Both the position numbers and the translations under genes were made by a program. Of a stretch of 64,000 bases of DNA, positions 18,715 to 27,562 are shown piece after piece. Position 1 is the stretch's first letter. Each line of letters opens with the position of its first letter. The notes below the pieces were generated by a model, which searched no databases, had not been told where the DNA came from, and saw only the letters and a program-made list of their open reading frames with translations. This DNA comes from Phycisphaerae bacterium (lineage in GTDB: Bacteria > Planctomycetota > Phycisphaerae > Phycisphaerales > UBA1924): the NCBI GenBank assembly GCA_030432905.1, contig JAUILU010000004.1, forward strand, positions 222,389-286,388, in the 5' to 3' direction.

Positions 18715-19175
18715 ACATCTCTATCGGAGCCGACCACCGTGGCTCTGACGTCACACTCCGGCTCACCCACTTCCTGACCGAACTCGGGCACACGGTCTCG
18801 CGTCACGGCTCGACCGACGGCGAGCCCTGCGACTACCCGGAAGCCGCGTTCCAGGTCGGCTCCGAGGTCGCCTCGGGCAAGGCCGACCGGGGCATCCTCG
18901 TCTGCGGCACCGGCATCGGCATGTCGATCGCGGCGAACAAGATCGCGGGCATCCGGGCCGCTGTCGTGCAAGACGAGCTGACCGCACACCTGGCGCGTGG
19001 TCACAACGACGCCAACGTCGTCTGCTTGTCTGCTGACCTGCTCGGCGAGCGCGCGATGGAGAAGATCGTCGAGGTCTTCCTGCGCGACGAGTTCGAGGGC
19101 GGCCGCCACGCGAGGCGCATCTCGAAGATCAACGCGATCGAAGCCGGCGCCGAGCCCTCGTCGGTCACCTCGTAA
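18711..19175 (+). CDS. rpiB: Ribose 5-phosphate isomerase B
   Basis: Interconverts ribose 5-phosphate and ribulose 5-phosphate (RpiB/LacAB family), 154 residues. It starts MNISIGADHRG, where Asp and His contact the substrate phosphate and ring, and contains GILVCGTGIGMSIAANKIAGIRAA with the catalytic Cys, then HNDANVVCLSAD. The ATG overlaps the stop of the YrdC-phosphatase fusion (ATGA), so the pair is translationally coupled. In Bacillus the separate genes ywlC, ywlE and ywlF lie near one another, which makes this an ancient association. Confidence 0.96.
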   Translation: MNISIGADHRGSDVTLRLTHFLTELGHTVSRHGSTDGEPCDYPEAAFQVGSEVASGKADRGILVCGTGIGMSIAANKIAGIRAAVVQDELTAHLARGHNDANVVCLSADLLGERAMEKIVEVFLRDEFEGGRHARRISKINAIEAGAEPSSVTS

Positions 19176-19187
19176 CGCGGAACACTC

Positions 19188-22100
19188 TTATTCAGTCGTA
19201 TCAACCGGTGCGTCGTAGACGAGCGTGGAGTTGCCCGCGCTGACGATGATGTGGTCGTCGAGCAGAACCAGCGAGTCCGGGTCGTAGGGCAAACGGATGT
19301 CCGCCTGCCCGAGCAGTTTGCCCGAGTTCGCATCGAGCATCGAGAGCCTGAAGACCGAGCCCGACTCAAAGTGTGGCGCGCCGTCGCTTGCGAGCATCGC
19401 GAACACGCCCTCGCCGGCGACGGGTGGCAGGACTCTCGCGTTGCCCGTGCCCGCGTCGCCCCCGATGAGCGAGCCCGCGCGGTCGAAGACGATCATGCCG
19501 CGGTCGGTCGTGAAGACGACCTCGCTGTTCTGTCCCTCGACGATGTCGATGAGCGACGAGCTGCCAACGCGTGTGAGGTCTTCGAGCGGCGCATCGCGGA
19601 GTTCGCCGGTCGCCATCTCGATCTGCCAGATCTGCCGGTCCGGCCCGAGGACGATCGCGCGTTCGCGGACGAGCCAGGCGTCACCTGTGAGTCTGACCGC
19701 AGGGTCGTCGATGGCCCAGAGCTGGGTCTTGCGTTTGGGGTCGGTGCAGACGACGCCGCCGTCGTGCCCGACGAGGACGCGCCCGGCTCGGTCGATGCGC
19801 ACCCAGCGGAAGAGGCTCCGGAGGCTGTCGTCGATGTCGAGGACCTCGCGGGTGGCGATATCGTACGACGCGACGACGGGGATGACGCCCGCGGGCTCGC
19901 CCGCGCGGACGTCGGCGGGACGCTCCCCACCGATGACGAGCACGCCGCCCGCCATCGCGGCCTCGTACACCACGGGCACATCGAACATCGCGCTCCAAAC
20001 CGTTTCACCGGTCGCGAGATTGAATACCGCGGCCCGGCCTGTGCGCTCGACGAGCGCGATGTGCTGGTCGCCGATCACGACCATGATGTCGCTGAGCCTG
20101 CTCGGCCCGTCGAGCGGAGTTTCGACGAGGCCCGTCCGGCGCCGGCTCGGCTCTTCCTCGAACAGATCGCCGAAGGGGAGCGTGCGCCAGCGTGTGTTGC
20201 CGTTGACGGTGTCGATGAGTTCGATGCTCGCGGTGTTGCCGCCGCCCCAGAGCAGGATCGCGTTGGAGGGCTCGAGCCTGACGAGCGAGGCGCTCGAGCC
20301 TTGCTGCGCGAGACGCGACCAGATCGGACTGAGCACGCCCGAGCCGCCGCCTTCCAGATCCTCCGGGTTGAAGCCGAGGTTGTCGGTGGCCTCGCTGTTG
20401 ATTCCAAAGAGCGCGAGCGTGCCCATGTCGCGCGAGTACATGAGCAGGTGATCGCGCGGGACCGGGCCTCGGGTGCTGATCGGTTTGACCACACTCCAGC
20501 CGAGCACCGCCTGCGACATCCGCAGAGGCTTGTGGCCAACGCGTGGCAGACGCGACAGGCTCGCGAGTTTGCCCGCCAGTTCGTTGGCCAGCGCCTCGGT
20601 ATCGATCGCTTCGCCCATGTACGTCAGCAAGAGACCGGGCTTGTCGGCGCGGATGCGTTCGAGCGTCTGGCTTGCTGCGAACAAGCGATCCGCGTCGGCG
20701 AGCGAGCGGATCAGTCGGCCCGCGATCTCGCCCACGACGGCTTTGCTCGGTTCGCGCCGATCGGACAACGCCGAGAGCGCATCGACCGCGCGCTCGAGCG
20801 CCTGGATCGAGCGGTCGAGCCGACCCTCGGCGATGTGCAGATCGCTGGCGGCCAGCAGCGCCTCGGGCGCCGACCGCGAGACCGGGTATCGGCTTGCGAG
20901 TCTTTCGTACTCTCGCGGGCTTGCCGGGCTCTCGGGGTTGGCGAGCGACTTGAGCAGTTCCTTGGCCTGCTCGTCGAACGCGCGGTACGCGCGGGGGTGG
21001 TCGCGAACGAGCTTGCTGACCGCGTCGGCGGCGGCGAGCTGCGCGCGCTGCCTGCGCCGACCCTGCGTGTGGTGCGTCGCGGTCAGGCTGTCGTCGAGCA
21101 GGATCGACTGGTACGCGTTGGCGGCGTCGGTCCACTCGCTTTGCAGCTCGGCGAGCCGGCCCACTTCCATGAGGTACCCGACACGCCTCGAAGGCCCGCG
21201 CGCCGCCTCGCCTAGCCGATCAACAAGCTCGCCGCGTTGTTTGATGGTGATGTTCTGCGCCGCGACGAGCGAGCCGCCCCTGATCCTATCCGCGGTGAGC
21301 ATGGCCAGCAGCGAGTCGTAGAGCCGATCGCGCGCGGTGAGTGCGCGCTCCGCGTTGCCGAGTCGGTCGGCGGCCGCGAGTGCCGCGCTCGCTGCGAACG
21401 CGACTCGGTCGATCGCGCCCGCGCGGTACGCAAGCTCCGTGTACGTCAACGCGATGTCGGGGTCGTCGGGCGACTGCGCCAGACGCGACTTGAGCGTTTC
21501 TTCTGCGGTCGGCCATGGGAGATACGTATGCACGAACGAGCTGTCGGCGACGATGAGCTGGTCGCCGATCACGATCGGTGCGCCGGGGTAGTCGAGCGTG
21601 ACGGATCTTCTGCTGTTCTCCGGGTCGTGCGGGTCGATGAGCAGCGCGCCCGAGTTAGTCGGGATAAGCAGCTCTTCGCCGGCGACGCGGACCCTGCCCG
21701 GTGCGCGCTCGCTCAGGTTCCCGAAGTGGATCGCCTCACCGCTTACGAGGTCGTCGATTATCACCGCAGAGATCCCCGACCCGACACCGACGAGCATGTC
21801 GCGTGTGCGGAGCAGGTACTCTGGGTAGCCGATCGACGAGGCGCTGCGGTCTGCAATCACTTCGCCTGTCTCGGCATCGAGCACCAGCAGGCGGAGCTCG
21901 TCGGGTGTGAGCACGATGAGCGAGCCGTCGTGGATGATCGGCGCGGGCTGCTGCCAGTGCTTTCGGCCTGACCCGGAGAAACCCTGTTCACCGTCGAGCT
22001 TGCGGATCCAGATCGGTTCGCCCGTGTACGCGTCGATCGCCGAGACGACGCCCAGCGGGTCGGTGCGGTAGACCACGCCCTTGTCGCTGAGCGCCAGGTG

Positions 22101-23456
22101 CGCGATGCGTTCGAGCCGCTGGCTCGGCGCGACGCCGGCCGTCCCGACGAGGCGCGACCAGCGCAGCTCGCCCGTGTACAGGTCAAGGCCGATGGTGTGG
22201 ATCGCCATCACTCGGCGCAGCGGCGAGAACTGGAACAAACTGCACACGGCGGTATCGCCGACGATCACCGGCGGGCAGCTGTAGATCGACTCGTGCCATT
22301 CCTGTTTGAGCTGCGAGGGCTGGATAGACCAGAGCAGCTCACCCGTATCGACAGCCAGCGCGTTGAGTTTCGGCGCGCTCGGGCGGTTGCGGTCAGACCT
22401 GTCGTGGGTGATGCCGAGCGCGACGCCGCCGCCGACGACAACGGGTGTCGAGTCTTCGACGCTCGATTCGATCGATCGCCGGAATGTGTTGGCGGTGATG
22501 CCGAGCAGGTCGCTCTCGGTCTTGGGTGCGTAGGACCAGACGCGTTCGAGCGTGACGCGGTCCCACGCGCTGATCTGGTTCATGTTGTTCACGAACACGA
22601 GGTCGCCCGCGAGCACAGGCATGATCCAAGGCAGAGGCTCGCCCGCCGACAAACGCTGGCCCCGAAGGAGCGAGGCCTCCGAGAGCCCGCCCGCGCTGGT
22701 GCCCGAGATCTGCGACGAACGCAGGGGCCTCGGCAGCAGTTCGCCCGGCGTGAACTCGGCGCCCGCTGCGCTCAGATCGGCGCTGACAACCCGAGCCGAC
22801 GCGGGGAGCTCGATCGGTGCGACTGTTGGTGCGTCGATCTCGTCGGCAAGTCCGGCCTCATCGGCGTAGCGGAGTGCGAGCGCACGCACTGATTTCTGAT
22901 CGACCAGCGGCGCAATCGCGGCAAGCAGCCTCGCCGACCGGGCCGCTAGTTCTGAACCGGGCGTTCTGTCCGGGTGAGAATCGAGCTCGGCGACCGCTGC
23001 GACCGCGGCATCGAACCTTGCCGACTCGTAGTGCCGCTGCGCAAGATCGAGCGAGGCCTCCGCGCCGCTCGTTGTCAGCAGCAGCGCACGCGCCACTCGT
23101 GCCGATTCGCCCTCGCCGAGTAGCCTGCGCGCCAGCGGCTCCTGCACAAGTCGGTACCGCTCGAGCAAATCCGGGCTCTCAAGGAGCGAGCGGTGCAACC
23201 GGGCGCGCACCGAGTGGAAGAGCGAGTCGTCGTGCTCGTCAACGACCAGCCGGTATGGCTCCTCGTCGAGCAGCTTCTGCACCACCGAGATCGCCTCGCT
23301 CAGGTTCTCCTGCGCGACGAGTCGCGGCAATTGGTCCAAGACCTGCTCGGCGGTCGGCGAGTCGTCCACGTAAACCGGGCTCGTGTCCTGAGCGAGAGAT
23401 GACGCAGCGGCGGCGGCGACCGTTATCGCTGCTGTGATGAACGCTAATCGGACCAT
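19188..23456 (-). CDS. Very large secreted PQQ-like beta-propeller protein with TPR-like region
   Basis: 1422 residues with a Sec signal peptide (residues 1-22, AAAAASSLAQ). After an N-terminal helical region (about 30-210) comes a first propeller with repeated W-motif blades such as VNNMNQISAWDRVTLERVWSY and VSAIDAYTGEPIWIRKL. A long helical TPR-like block follows (about 640-950), and then a second propeller (about 960-1400) with VNGNTRWRTLPFGD and NLATGETVWSAMF. The fold is BamB/quinoprotein-like, but I see no dehydrogenase catalytic set, so a scaffold or binding role is more likely. AAGGAG precedes the ATG. It converges with rpiB, with 12 bp between stops. Confidence 0.88.
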   Translation of the reverse strand: MVRLAFITAAITVAAAAASSLAQDTSPVYVDDSPTAEQVLDQLPRLVAQENLSEAISVVQKLLDEEPYRLVVDEHDDSLFHSVRARLHRSLLESPDLLERYRLVQEPLARRLLGEGESARVARALLLTTSGAEASLDLAQRHYESARFDAAVAAVAELDSHPDRTPGSELAARSARLLAAIAPLVDQKSVRALALRYADEAGLADEIDAPTVAPIELPASARVVSADLSAAGAEFTPGELLPRPLRSSQISGTSAGGLSEASLLRGQRLSAGEPLPWIMPVLAGDLVFVNNMNQISAWDRVTLERVWSYAPKTESDLLGITANTFRRSIESSVEDSTPVVVGGGVALGITHDRSDRNRPSAPKLNALAVDTGELLWSIQPSQLKQEWHESIYSCPPVIVGDTAVCSLFQFSPLRRVMAIHTIGLDLYTGELRWSRLVGTAGVAPSQRLERIAHLALSDKGVVYRTDPLGVVSAIDAYTGEPIWIRKLDGEQGFSGSGRKHWQQPAPIIHDGSLIVLTPDELRLLVLDAETGEVIADRSASSIGYPEYLLRTRDMLVGVGSGISAVIIDDLVSGEAIHFGNLSERAPGRVRVAGEELLIPTNSGALLIDPHDPENSRRSVTLDYPGAPIVIGDQLIVADSSFVHTYLPWPTAEETLKSRLAQSPDDPDIALTYTELAYRAGAIDRVAFAASAALAAADRLGNAERALTARDRLYDSLLAMLTADRIRGGSLVAAQNITIKQRGELVDRLGEAARGPSRRVGYLMEVGRLAELQSEWTDAANAYQSILLDDSLTATHHTQGRRRQRAQLAAADAVSKLVRDHPRAYRAFDEQAKELLKSLANPESPASPREYERLASRYPVSRSAPEALLAASDLHIAEGRLDRSIQALERAVDALSALSDRREPSKAVVGEIAGRLIRSLADADRLFAASQTLERIRADKPGLLLTYMGEAIDTEALANELAGKLASLSRLPRVGHKPLRMSQAVLGWSVVKPISTRGPVPRDHLLMYSRDMGTLALFGINSEATDNLGFNPEDLEGGGSGVLSPIWSRLAQQGSSASLVRLEPSNAILLWGGGNTASIELIDTVNGNTRWRTLPFGDLFEEEPSRRRTGLVETPLDGPSRLSDIMVVIGDQHIALVERTGRAAVFNLATGETVWSAMFDVPVVYEAAMAGGVLVIGGERPADVRAGEPAGVIPVVASYDIATREVLDIDDSLRSLFRWVRIDRAGRVLVGHDGGVVCTDPKRKTQLWAIDDPAVRLTGDAWLVRERAIVLGPDRQIWQIEMATGELRDAPLEDLTRVGSSSLIDIVEGQNSEVVFTTDRGMIVFDRAGSLIGGDAGTGNARVLPPVAGEGVFAMLASDGAPHFESGSVFRLSMLDANSGKLLGQADIRLPYDPDSLVLLDDHIIVSAGNSTLVYDAPVDTTE

Positions 23457-23602
23457 CCCTGCTCCTTATGGGGCTCGGCACAACCAGCACCGATAGCCGA
23501 CCCGGCGCACCCGGCTTACTCAAACGCTCTCAGACGAGTCTATGGAATCCCGGGCCCGCCGGTTGCTTATGCCGACGACCGGCCCCCCCGATCTTAAGAG
23601 CC

Positions 23603-24064
23603 ATGGCGATGACACTTGATCCCCGTGCGCTCGAGCCCGTCGAGCGGTCAATCCCGGCAAAGCTGCTCCTGATGATGCAGGACCGCCCGTTTCGGGTCAT
23701 CCTCCTGCTCTCGATCGCCTGGGTACTCGGCGTCACCGACCTCGCGATGACGCTGACCTACCTCATGAACATCGGCATGTTCGAGGGCAACCCGCTGGCA
23801 AGATGGATCATCGCGACCGGATCGCCCTACATCGTGTCCGGATTCAAGCTCGTGACCATGGTCGTCAGCTCGTCGATCCTGTTCTGGAAACGGCACAGCT
23901 GGCAGAGCGAGATCGGCGCGTGGATCGCGGTCATCGTGCTAGCACGGCTCACGCTGCACTGGTTCGACTACATCGCCGGCACGTCGAACATGACCTACGC
24001 GATTGCTCTAGCGTCTGTCGACCCAACCCAGTGCGACGGCATGTGGGCGACGCTGGACTACTAA
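23603..24064 (+). CDS. Small membrane protein, DUF5658-like
   Basis: 153 residues with hydrophobic segments at about residues 29-53, 68-90 and 100-120. The stretch VTDLAMTLTYL ... GNPLARWII is reminiscent of the DUF5658 membrane family (helix with D..LT, then E/G-N-P-L), whose function is unknown. ATG 23603 lacks a clear ribosome site; GTG or upstream starts would extend into a region that is hydrophilic and low-complexity. It lies between two genes on the other strand. Confidence 0.7.
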   Translation: MAMTLDPRALEPVERSIPAKLLLMMQDRPFRVILLLSIAWVLGVTDLAMTLTYLMNIGMFEGNPLARWIIATGSPYIVSGFKLVTMVVSSSILFWKRHSWQSEIGAWIAVIVLARLTLHWFDYIAGTSNMTYAIALASVDPTQCDGMWATLDY

Positions 24065-24082
24065 GCAAACTCCCCGCTCTCG

Positions 24083-25666
24083 TTACTCGGCCTGCGACCG
24101 GATGTCTTTGATCGCGGCTTCGAGCGATTGCCAGATCTCATGCTCTTGTGGCTGAGGGCTGACGCGGATGCTCACGGCTGATTGATCCTCGGTGACTTCC
24201 CTCGTCTCGATCAGCACGCGGATCTCGATCGGCTCGAACGTTTTGAACCCATCGATAAGGTTCATGGCGGCTTCGTAGCTGGCATCGCCGGTCGGCTTCA
24301 GCTCGACTTGCACGTTGTTTGCCGGGGCATCTTCGTCACGGCCGACGCCGAACGCCGACATGAGCCCGGTGTAGTAGGTGTCGAGAAGTTCCGTGAGCCG
24401 ATCCGCGTCGGGCTCGCTCTCGTCGATCCACATCACGAATGCGTACGACCAGAACCCCTCGGAGCTCGGGTCACGCCAGCCGGGCGAGAAAAGAAGCGTT
24501 TCTTTGCCCTTCGGCAGGTCGGGCGCAAAGCCCGATGGCAACTCGAAAGTCTCGGGTATCCAGCCATCGATCGATACGACTCGCTTGGGCAGCTGCGGGT
24601 TGTCCAGCGTGAAGTTGATGAACTTGGTGCCGTCGTAGTGATAGACACCCTCGGTCGTGCCGAGCCAGACGTTGCCCCGGCGGTCGAGCCGGATGCTGGG
24701 CACGCCCCCGGTTCCAAGGCCGTGTTCTTGCGAGAGGTATTCGAAGTCATTCCCGTCGTAGCGGTAGACGCCGCCGCCCGCGTGGGACGCACCGAGCCAG
24801 ACATTGCCCGCTTGGTCTTCGATGATCGACATGTACCTGCCCCATCCGGTGTGGACAGAGAATTCTTTGGTTCGCAGGTGCGTGGTGAAGGAATCGCCGT
24901 CGTACTTGCTGACACCCCCGCCGGACGTGCCGAACCACACGTTGCCCTTTGAGTCCTGCAGGATCGCGCAGACGTTGTCGCTGCAAAGGCCGTGGTCTTT
25001 CTCTGTGAAGACGACCATCGAATCACCGTCGTAGCGGACGGCCCCCGCGCCGTCGGTGCCGAACCAGAGGTTGCCCTGTCGGTCTTCGTAGACGCAGTAG
25101 ACCATCTTGGGCGCAAACTCGGCTTTGTCTCTCGGCGCAACAGCGGGGAGTGTGAACCGCGTGAATTGATCGCCGTCGTGGCGGAAGACGCCGTCCATCG
25201 TGGTGATCCAGAGTGTGCCCTTGCTGTCGACGAGGACGTTCCAGAGTGAGCGGTGGTTGCCGTGCTCCGAGAAACCGCGCGTGACCTTGAGCGGCTGGTA
25301 GTCGGTCATCGCTGTGAACGCGTTGCCGTCGTAGCGGACCAGCCCGTCGTTTGTTGCAACGAGCAGGGTACCGTCGTCCCGCTGGAACATGCCGCGGATC
25401 ATGTTGCTCGGTAGACCGTCGTCGGTTGTGAACGAATGGAACTCGTTGCCGTTGTACCTGATGAGCCCTTGGCGCACGGTGCTGAACCACAGGTTGCCGT
25501 CGCGGTCTTCCAGCGGCGCGCCGGGGTACTGCGCGAGCTGGACCGAGGCGTCGCCGGGTCTGTTGAGCTGTTGGGCACACACCATTCCGCCCGACGTCGC
25601 GCCCCCACCCAGCACAGCCGCAACAAGAACAGTTCGAACCCCCCTACCGATTCTGTCACATCTCAA
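24083..25666 (-). CDS. Secreted sensor-type beta-propeller (two-component regulator propeller repeats) without a kinase
   Basis: About 527 residues from TTG 25666, which has GGGGGA 7 nt upstream and gives a clean signal peptide ending before QQLNRPG. An ATG at 25846 in frame would add 60 odd residues without a membrane segment. Residues ~45-350 hold about eight Reg_prop repeats of the type DRDGNLWFSTVRQGLIRYNG. In hybrid two-component sensors this propeller precedes a kinase, but here the C-terminal ~150 residues are a different soluble domain (FSPGWRDPSSEGFWSYAFVMW, then ...YYTGLMSAFG). Signalling output is therefore absent from this chain. Confidence 0.82.
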   Translation of the reverse strand: MRCDRIGRGVRTVLVAAVLGGGATSGGMVCAQQLNRPGDASVQLAQYPGAPLEDRDGNLWFSTVRQGLIRYNGNEFHSFTTDDGLPSNMIRGMFQRDDGTLLVATNDGLVRYDGNAFTAMTDYQPLKVTRGFSEHGNHRSLWNVLVDSKGTLWITTMDGVFRHDGDQFTRFTLPAVAPRDKAEFAPKMVYCVYEDRQGNLWFGTDGAGAVRYDGDSMVVFTEKDHGLCSDNVCAILQDSKGNVWFGTSGGGVSKYDGDSFTTHLRTKEFSVHTGWGRYMSIIEDQAGNVWLGASHAGGGVYRYDGNDFEYLSQEHGLGTGGVPSIRLDRRGNVWLGTTEGVYHYDGTKFINFTLDNPQLPKRVVSIDGWIPETFELPSGFAPDLPKGKETLLFSPGWRDPSSEGFWSYAFVMWIDESEPDADRLTELLDTYYTGLMSAFGVGRDEDAPANNVQVELKPTGDASYEAAMNLIDGFKTFEPIEIRVLIETREVTEDQSAVSIRVSPQPQEHEIWQSLEAAIKDIRSQAE

Positions 25667-25837
25667 ACCGGATCCCCCGTCTTTCGATTGGCTTTGACTC
25701 GGTCGAACGCCGAGGCTTGGAACTGCTCTAGGAACCAGCGTTCTACAACCCGCACTCGCCGGCGTTGCCCCGAAGGCCGGAATCTGTCCGCGAAACCTGC
25801 GAACGCGCCGACGATGACGCGCACCATCCGGGGGCGA

Positions 25838-25843
25838 TACCCT
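25838..25843 (+). promoter_or_regulatory. Putative -10 element of the LEA-like lipoprotein gene
   Basis: TACCCT within GATACCCTC ends 9 nt before ATG 25853 (12 nt before the second ATG). The same GATACCCTC occurs upstream of ispE. No ribosome site is visible. Confidence 0.4.
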
Positions 25844-25852
25844 CATGTCGGC

Positions 25853-26356
25853 ATGATGACACGAACACGCACCGCTCTTCTGGCACTTTCGACTCTGGCT
25901 AGCGCTGCCCTGACCGGCTGCTCGGCGTACGACGCGCCGACGCTCAGTGTCGAGAGCGCACGCATCACCCAGGAAACCGACGCGGGCATGGTCATCGAGT
26001 TCGGCGTGGACGCCTCCAACTCGAACGAGTTCGAGCTCCCGCTTGAACGCGTCAGCTACACACTCAGGCTCGACGGCCAGCGTGTCTTCTCAGGCACGCG
26101 CTCGGCGGAGGCGACCGTCCGCAGGCTCGGCACCCAGCAGATCACGCTGCCCGCGGCGATCGATCTCTCGAAGTACAACGTCCCCACCGGCGAGGTGGAC
26201 TACGAGCTCTCGGGTTCGGTTGTGTACGTCACGCCGGGCGAGCTTGCAGAGCTTCTGTTCGACGCGGGTGTGCGCCGACCCAAGGCCAAGTTCAGGCACA
26301 GTGGCTCGCTCGATTTCTCCGATGGTCAGCCGCTGGAAACCACACCCGCGCCCTGA
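25853..26356 (+). CDS. LEA-type 2 (WHy-domain-like) lipoprotein
   Basis: 167 residues. The N-terminus is a lipoprotein signal peptide with lipobox LTGC (Cys near residue 23), so the protein should be anchored in a membrane by a lipid. The mature part has one beta-sandwich domain with the pattern of LEA14/WHy proteins (GMVIEFGVDASNSNEFELPL, then SYTLRLDGQRVFSG), which bind or buffer surfaces under stress in other organisms. The actual role here is unknown. It is divergent from the propeller gene and converges with the Nif3-like gene. Confidence 0.8.
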   Translation: MMTRTRTALLALSTLASAALTGCSAYDAPTLSVESARITQETDAGMVIEFGVDASNSNEFELPLERVSYTLRLDGQRVFSGTRSAEATVRRLGTQQITLPAAIDLSKYNVPTGEVDYELSGSVVYVTPGELAELLFDAGVRRPKAKFRHSGSLDFSDGQPLETTPAP

Positions 26357-26362
26357 GTCTGC

Positions 26363-27481
26363 TCACACCCACGTCAGCGGCGAGCGGTCCGACGACGCCA
26401 CACGCACATCAAGACCCTTGAGCGCCTTCTTGAGTCGGTTCGCAAGCACGGGCAGGTAGCCCCGCTCGGTGTTGGTGTGGCCCGCAAGGATCAGGCCCAG
26501 GCCCTTGTCTTGCAGCGCGAGCACCTCGTGGTGAGTCATCTCGCCCGTGATGTAGAGCTCGACTTCGTTTTGTGCCGCGACGTCTGCGAGCGAGGCGCCC
26601 GCGCCGGCGCAGACACCGATGTGCGAGACTTTGCGGCTGTGGTCGCCTCCGGGGGGCGAGAGCTTGAGCCTCTCAATGCCAAGGTGCGCTTTGAGCTTGT
26701 CGCCGACTTCTGCGGTGGTCATCGCTCGGTCCAGCACGATCCGCCGGCCGTGCCCCGCGTGCCGATCGGGCATCGGCTCGAGCGCGTAGACGTCGATCGC
26801 GGGTTCTTCGTAGGGGTGGAAGGTGCGGAGCGCCTCGACCACGAGAGAGACCGCGCTCTCCGGGCAGATCATCTCGAGCTTGATCTCCTCGGCGCTGGTC
26901 AGCTCGCCCGCGTTCCCGACCGCGGGGTTGGTCGAGTCGTCGCCTCGGAAGGTGCCGATGCCCTTGGCGCTGAAGGAGCAGAGGTCGTACGCGCCGATCT
27001 TCCCGGCCCCGGACGAGGCCATCGCGTTGCGGACCTTCTCGACATCTCGCGCGGGCAGGTACGTGGCGACCTTGCGGAGATCGCCACGCCCGGTGTGGTT
27101 CTTGAGTGAGCGGGTGTCGCCCGCGCCGAAGCCGCTGATGAGCCAGTCATTGAGCCCGTTCTCCGCGGCATCGAGCGCGGTGTGCGGCGAGTAGACCGAG
27201 ATCCCCGCCTTGATCGCCCGGTGAACGAGTCGCTGCTTCGTGTCCGAGCACACGACGCGCTTCATCGGCACAAAGATCGGCGGGTGGTAGGCGACGATGA
27301 CCGAGCAGCCCATCGCCTCGGCCTCGTCCATGACCTCGTCGGTCAGGTCGATCGTCAGCAGCACCGGGCCCTGCATCTGGCCCGCGGATTCACCGACGAG
27401 CAGCCCGACGTTGTCCCAGCTCTCGGCGAGCGAAAGAGGGGCGATCTTCTCGAGTTCAACAAACAGCGATGCACGGTCCAT
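26363..27481 (-). CDS. Nif3-like dinuclear metal-centre protein (YqfO type)
   Basis: 372 residues, the length of the YqfO-type proteins that carry an inserted PII-like domain between the two Nif3 halves. The metal-binding motifs are VIVAYHPPIF near residue 65 and ITGEMTHHEVLALQDKG near residue 315. SPHTALDAAENGLNDWL is the typical second motif. PGAP-style names include 'GTP cyclohydrolase 1 type 2 homolog', but a true catalytic role is not established for the family. GGAGG precedes the ATG at good spacing. Confidence 0.92.
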   Translation of the reverse strand: MDRASLFVELEKIAPLSLAESWDNVGLLVGESAGQMQGPVLLTIDLTDEVMDEAEAMGCSVIVAYHPPIFVPMKRVVCSDTKQRLVHRAIKAGISVYSPHTALDAAENGLNDWLISGFGAGDTRSLKNHTGRGDLRKVATYLPARDVEKVRNAMASSGAGKIGAYDLCSFSAKGIGTFRGDDSTNPAVGNAGELTSAEEIKLEMICPESAVSLVVEALRTFHPYEEPAIDVYALEPMPDRHAGHGRRIVLDRAMTTAEVGDKLKAHLGIERLKLSPPGGDHSRKVSHIGVCAGAGASLADVAAQNEVELYITGEMTHHEVLALQDKGLGLILAGHTNTERGYLPVLANRLKKALKGLDVRVASSDRSPLTWV

Positions 27482-27548
27482 TCGTCACCTCCGCTGGGCA
27501 ATGCTAAGCAGCGGGACACGCGAATATGCGGCAAGGCTTCGCGGGTGA

Positions 27549-27554
27549 TACCCT
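27549..27554 (+). promoter_or_regulatory. Putative -10 element of ispE
   Basis: TACCCT in GATACCCTC ends 8 nt before the ispE ATG, with no ribosome site between. -35 not identified. Confidence 0.4.
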
Positions 27555-27562
27555 CGCGGTAG

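Noticed and set aside
19251..21215. 654-codon plus-strand open frame
   Set aside because: Shadow of the PQQ-propeller gene on the minus strand; composition is Arg/Ala/Asp-rich with no domain, signal peptide or ribosome site.
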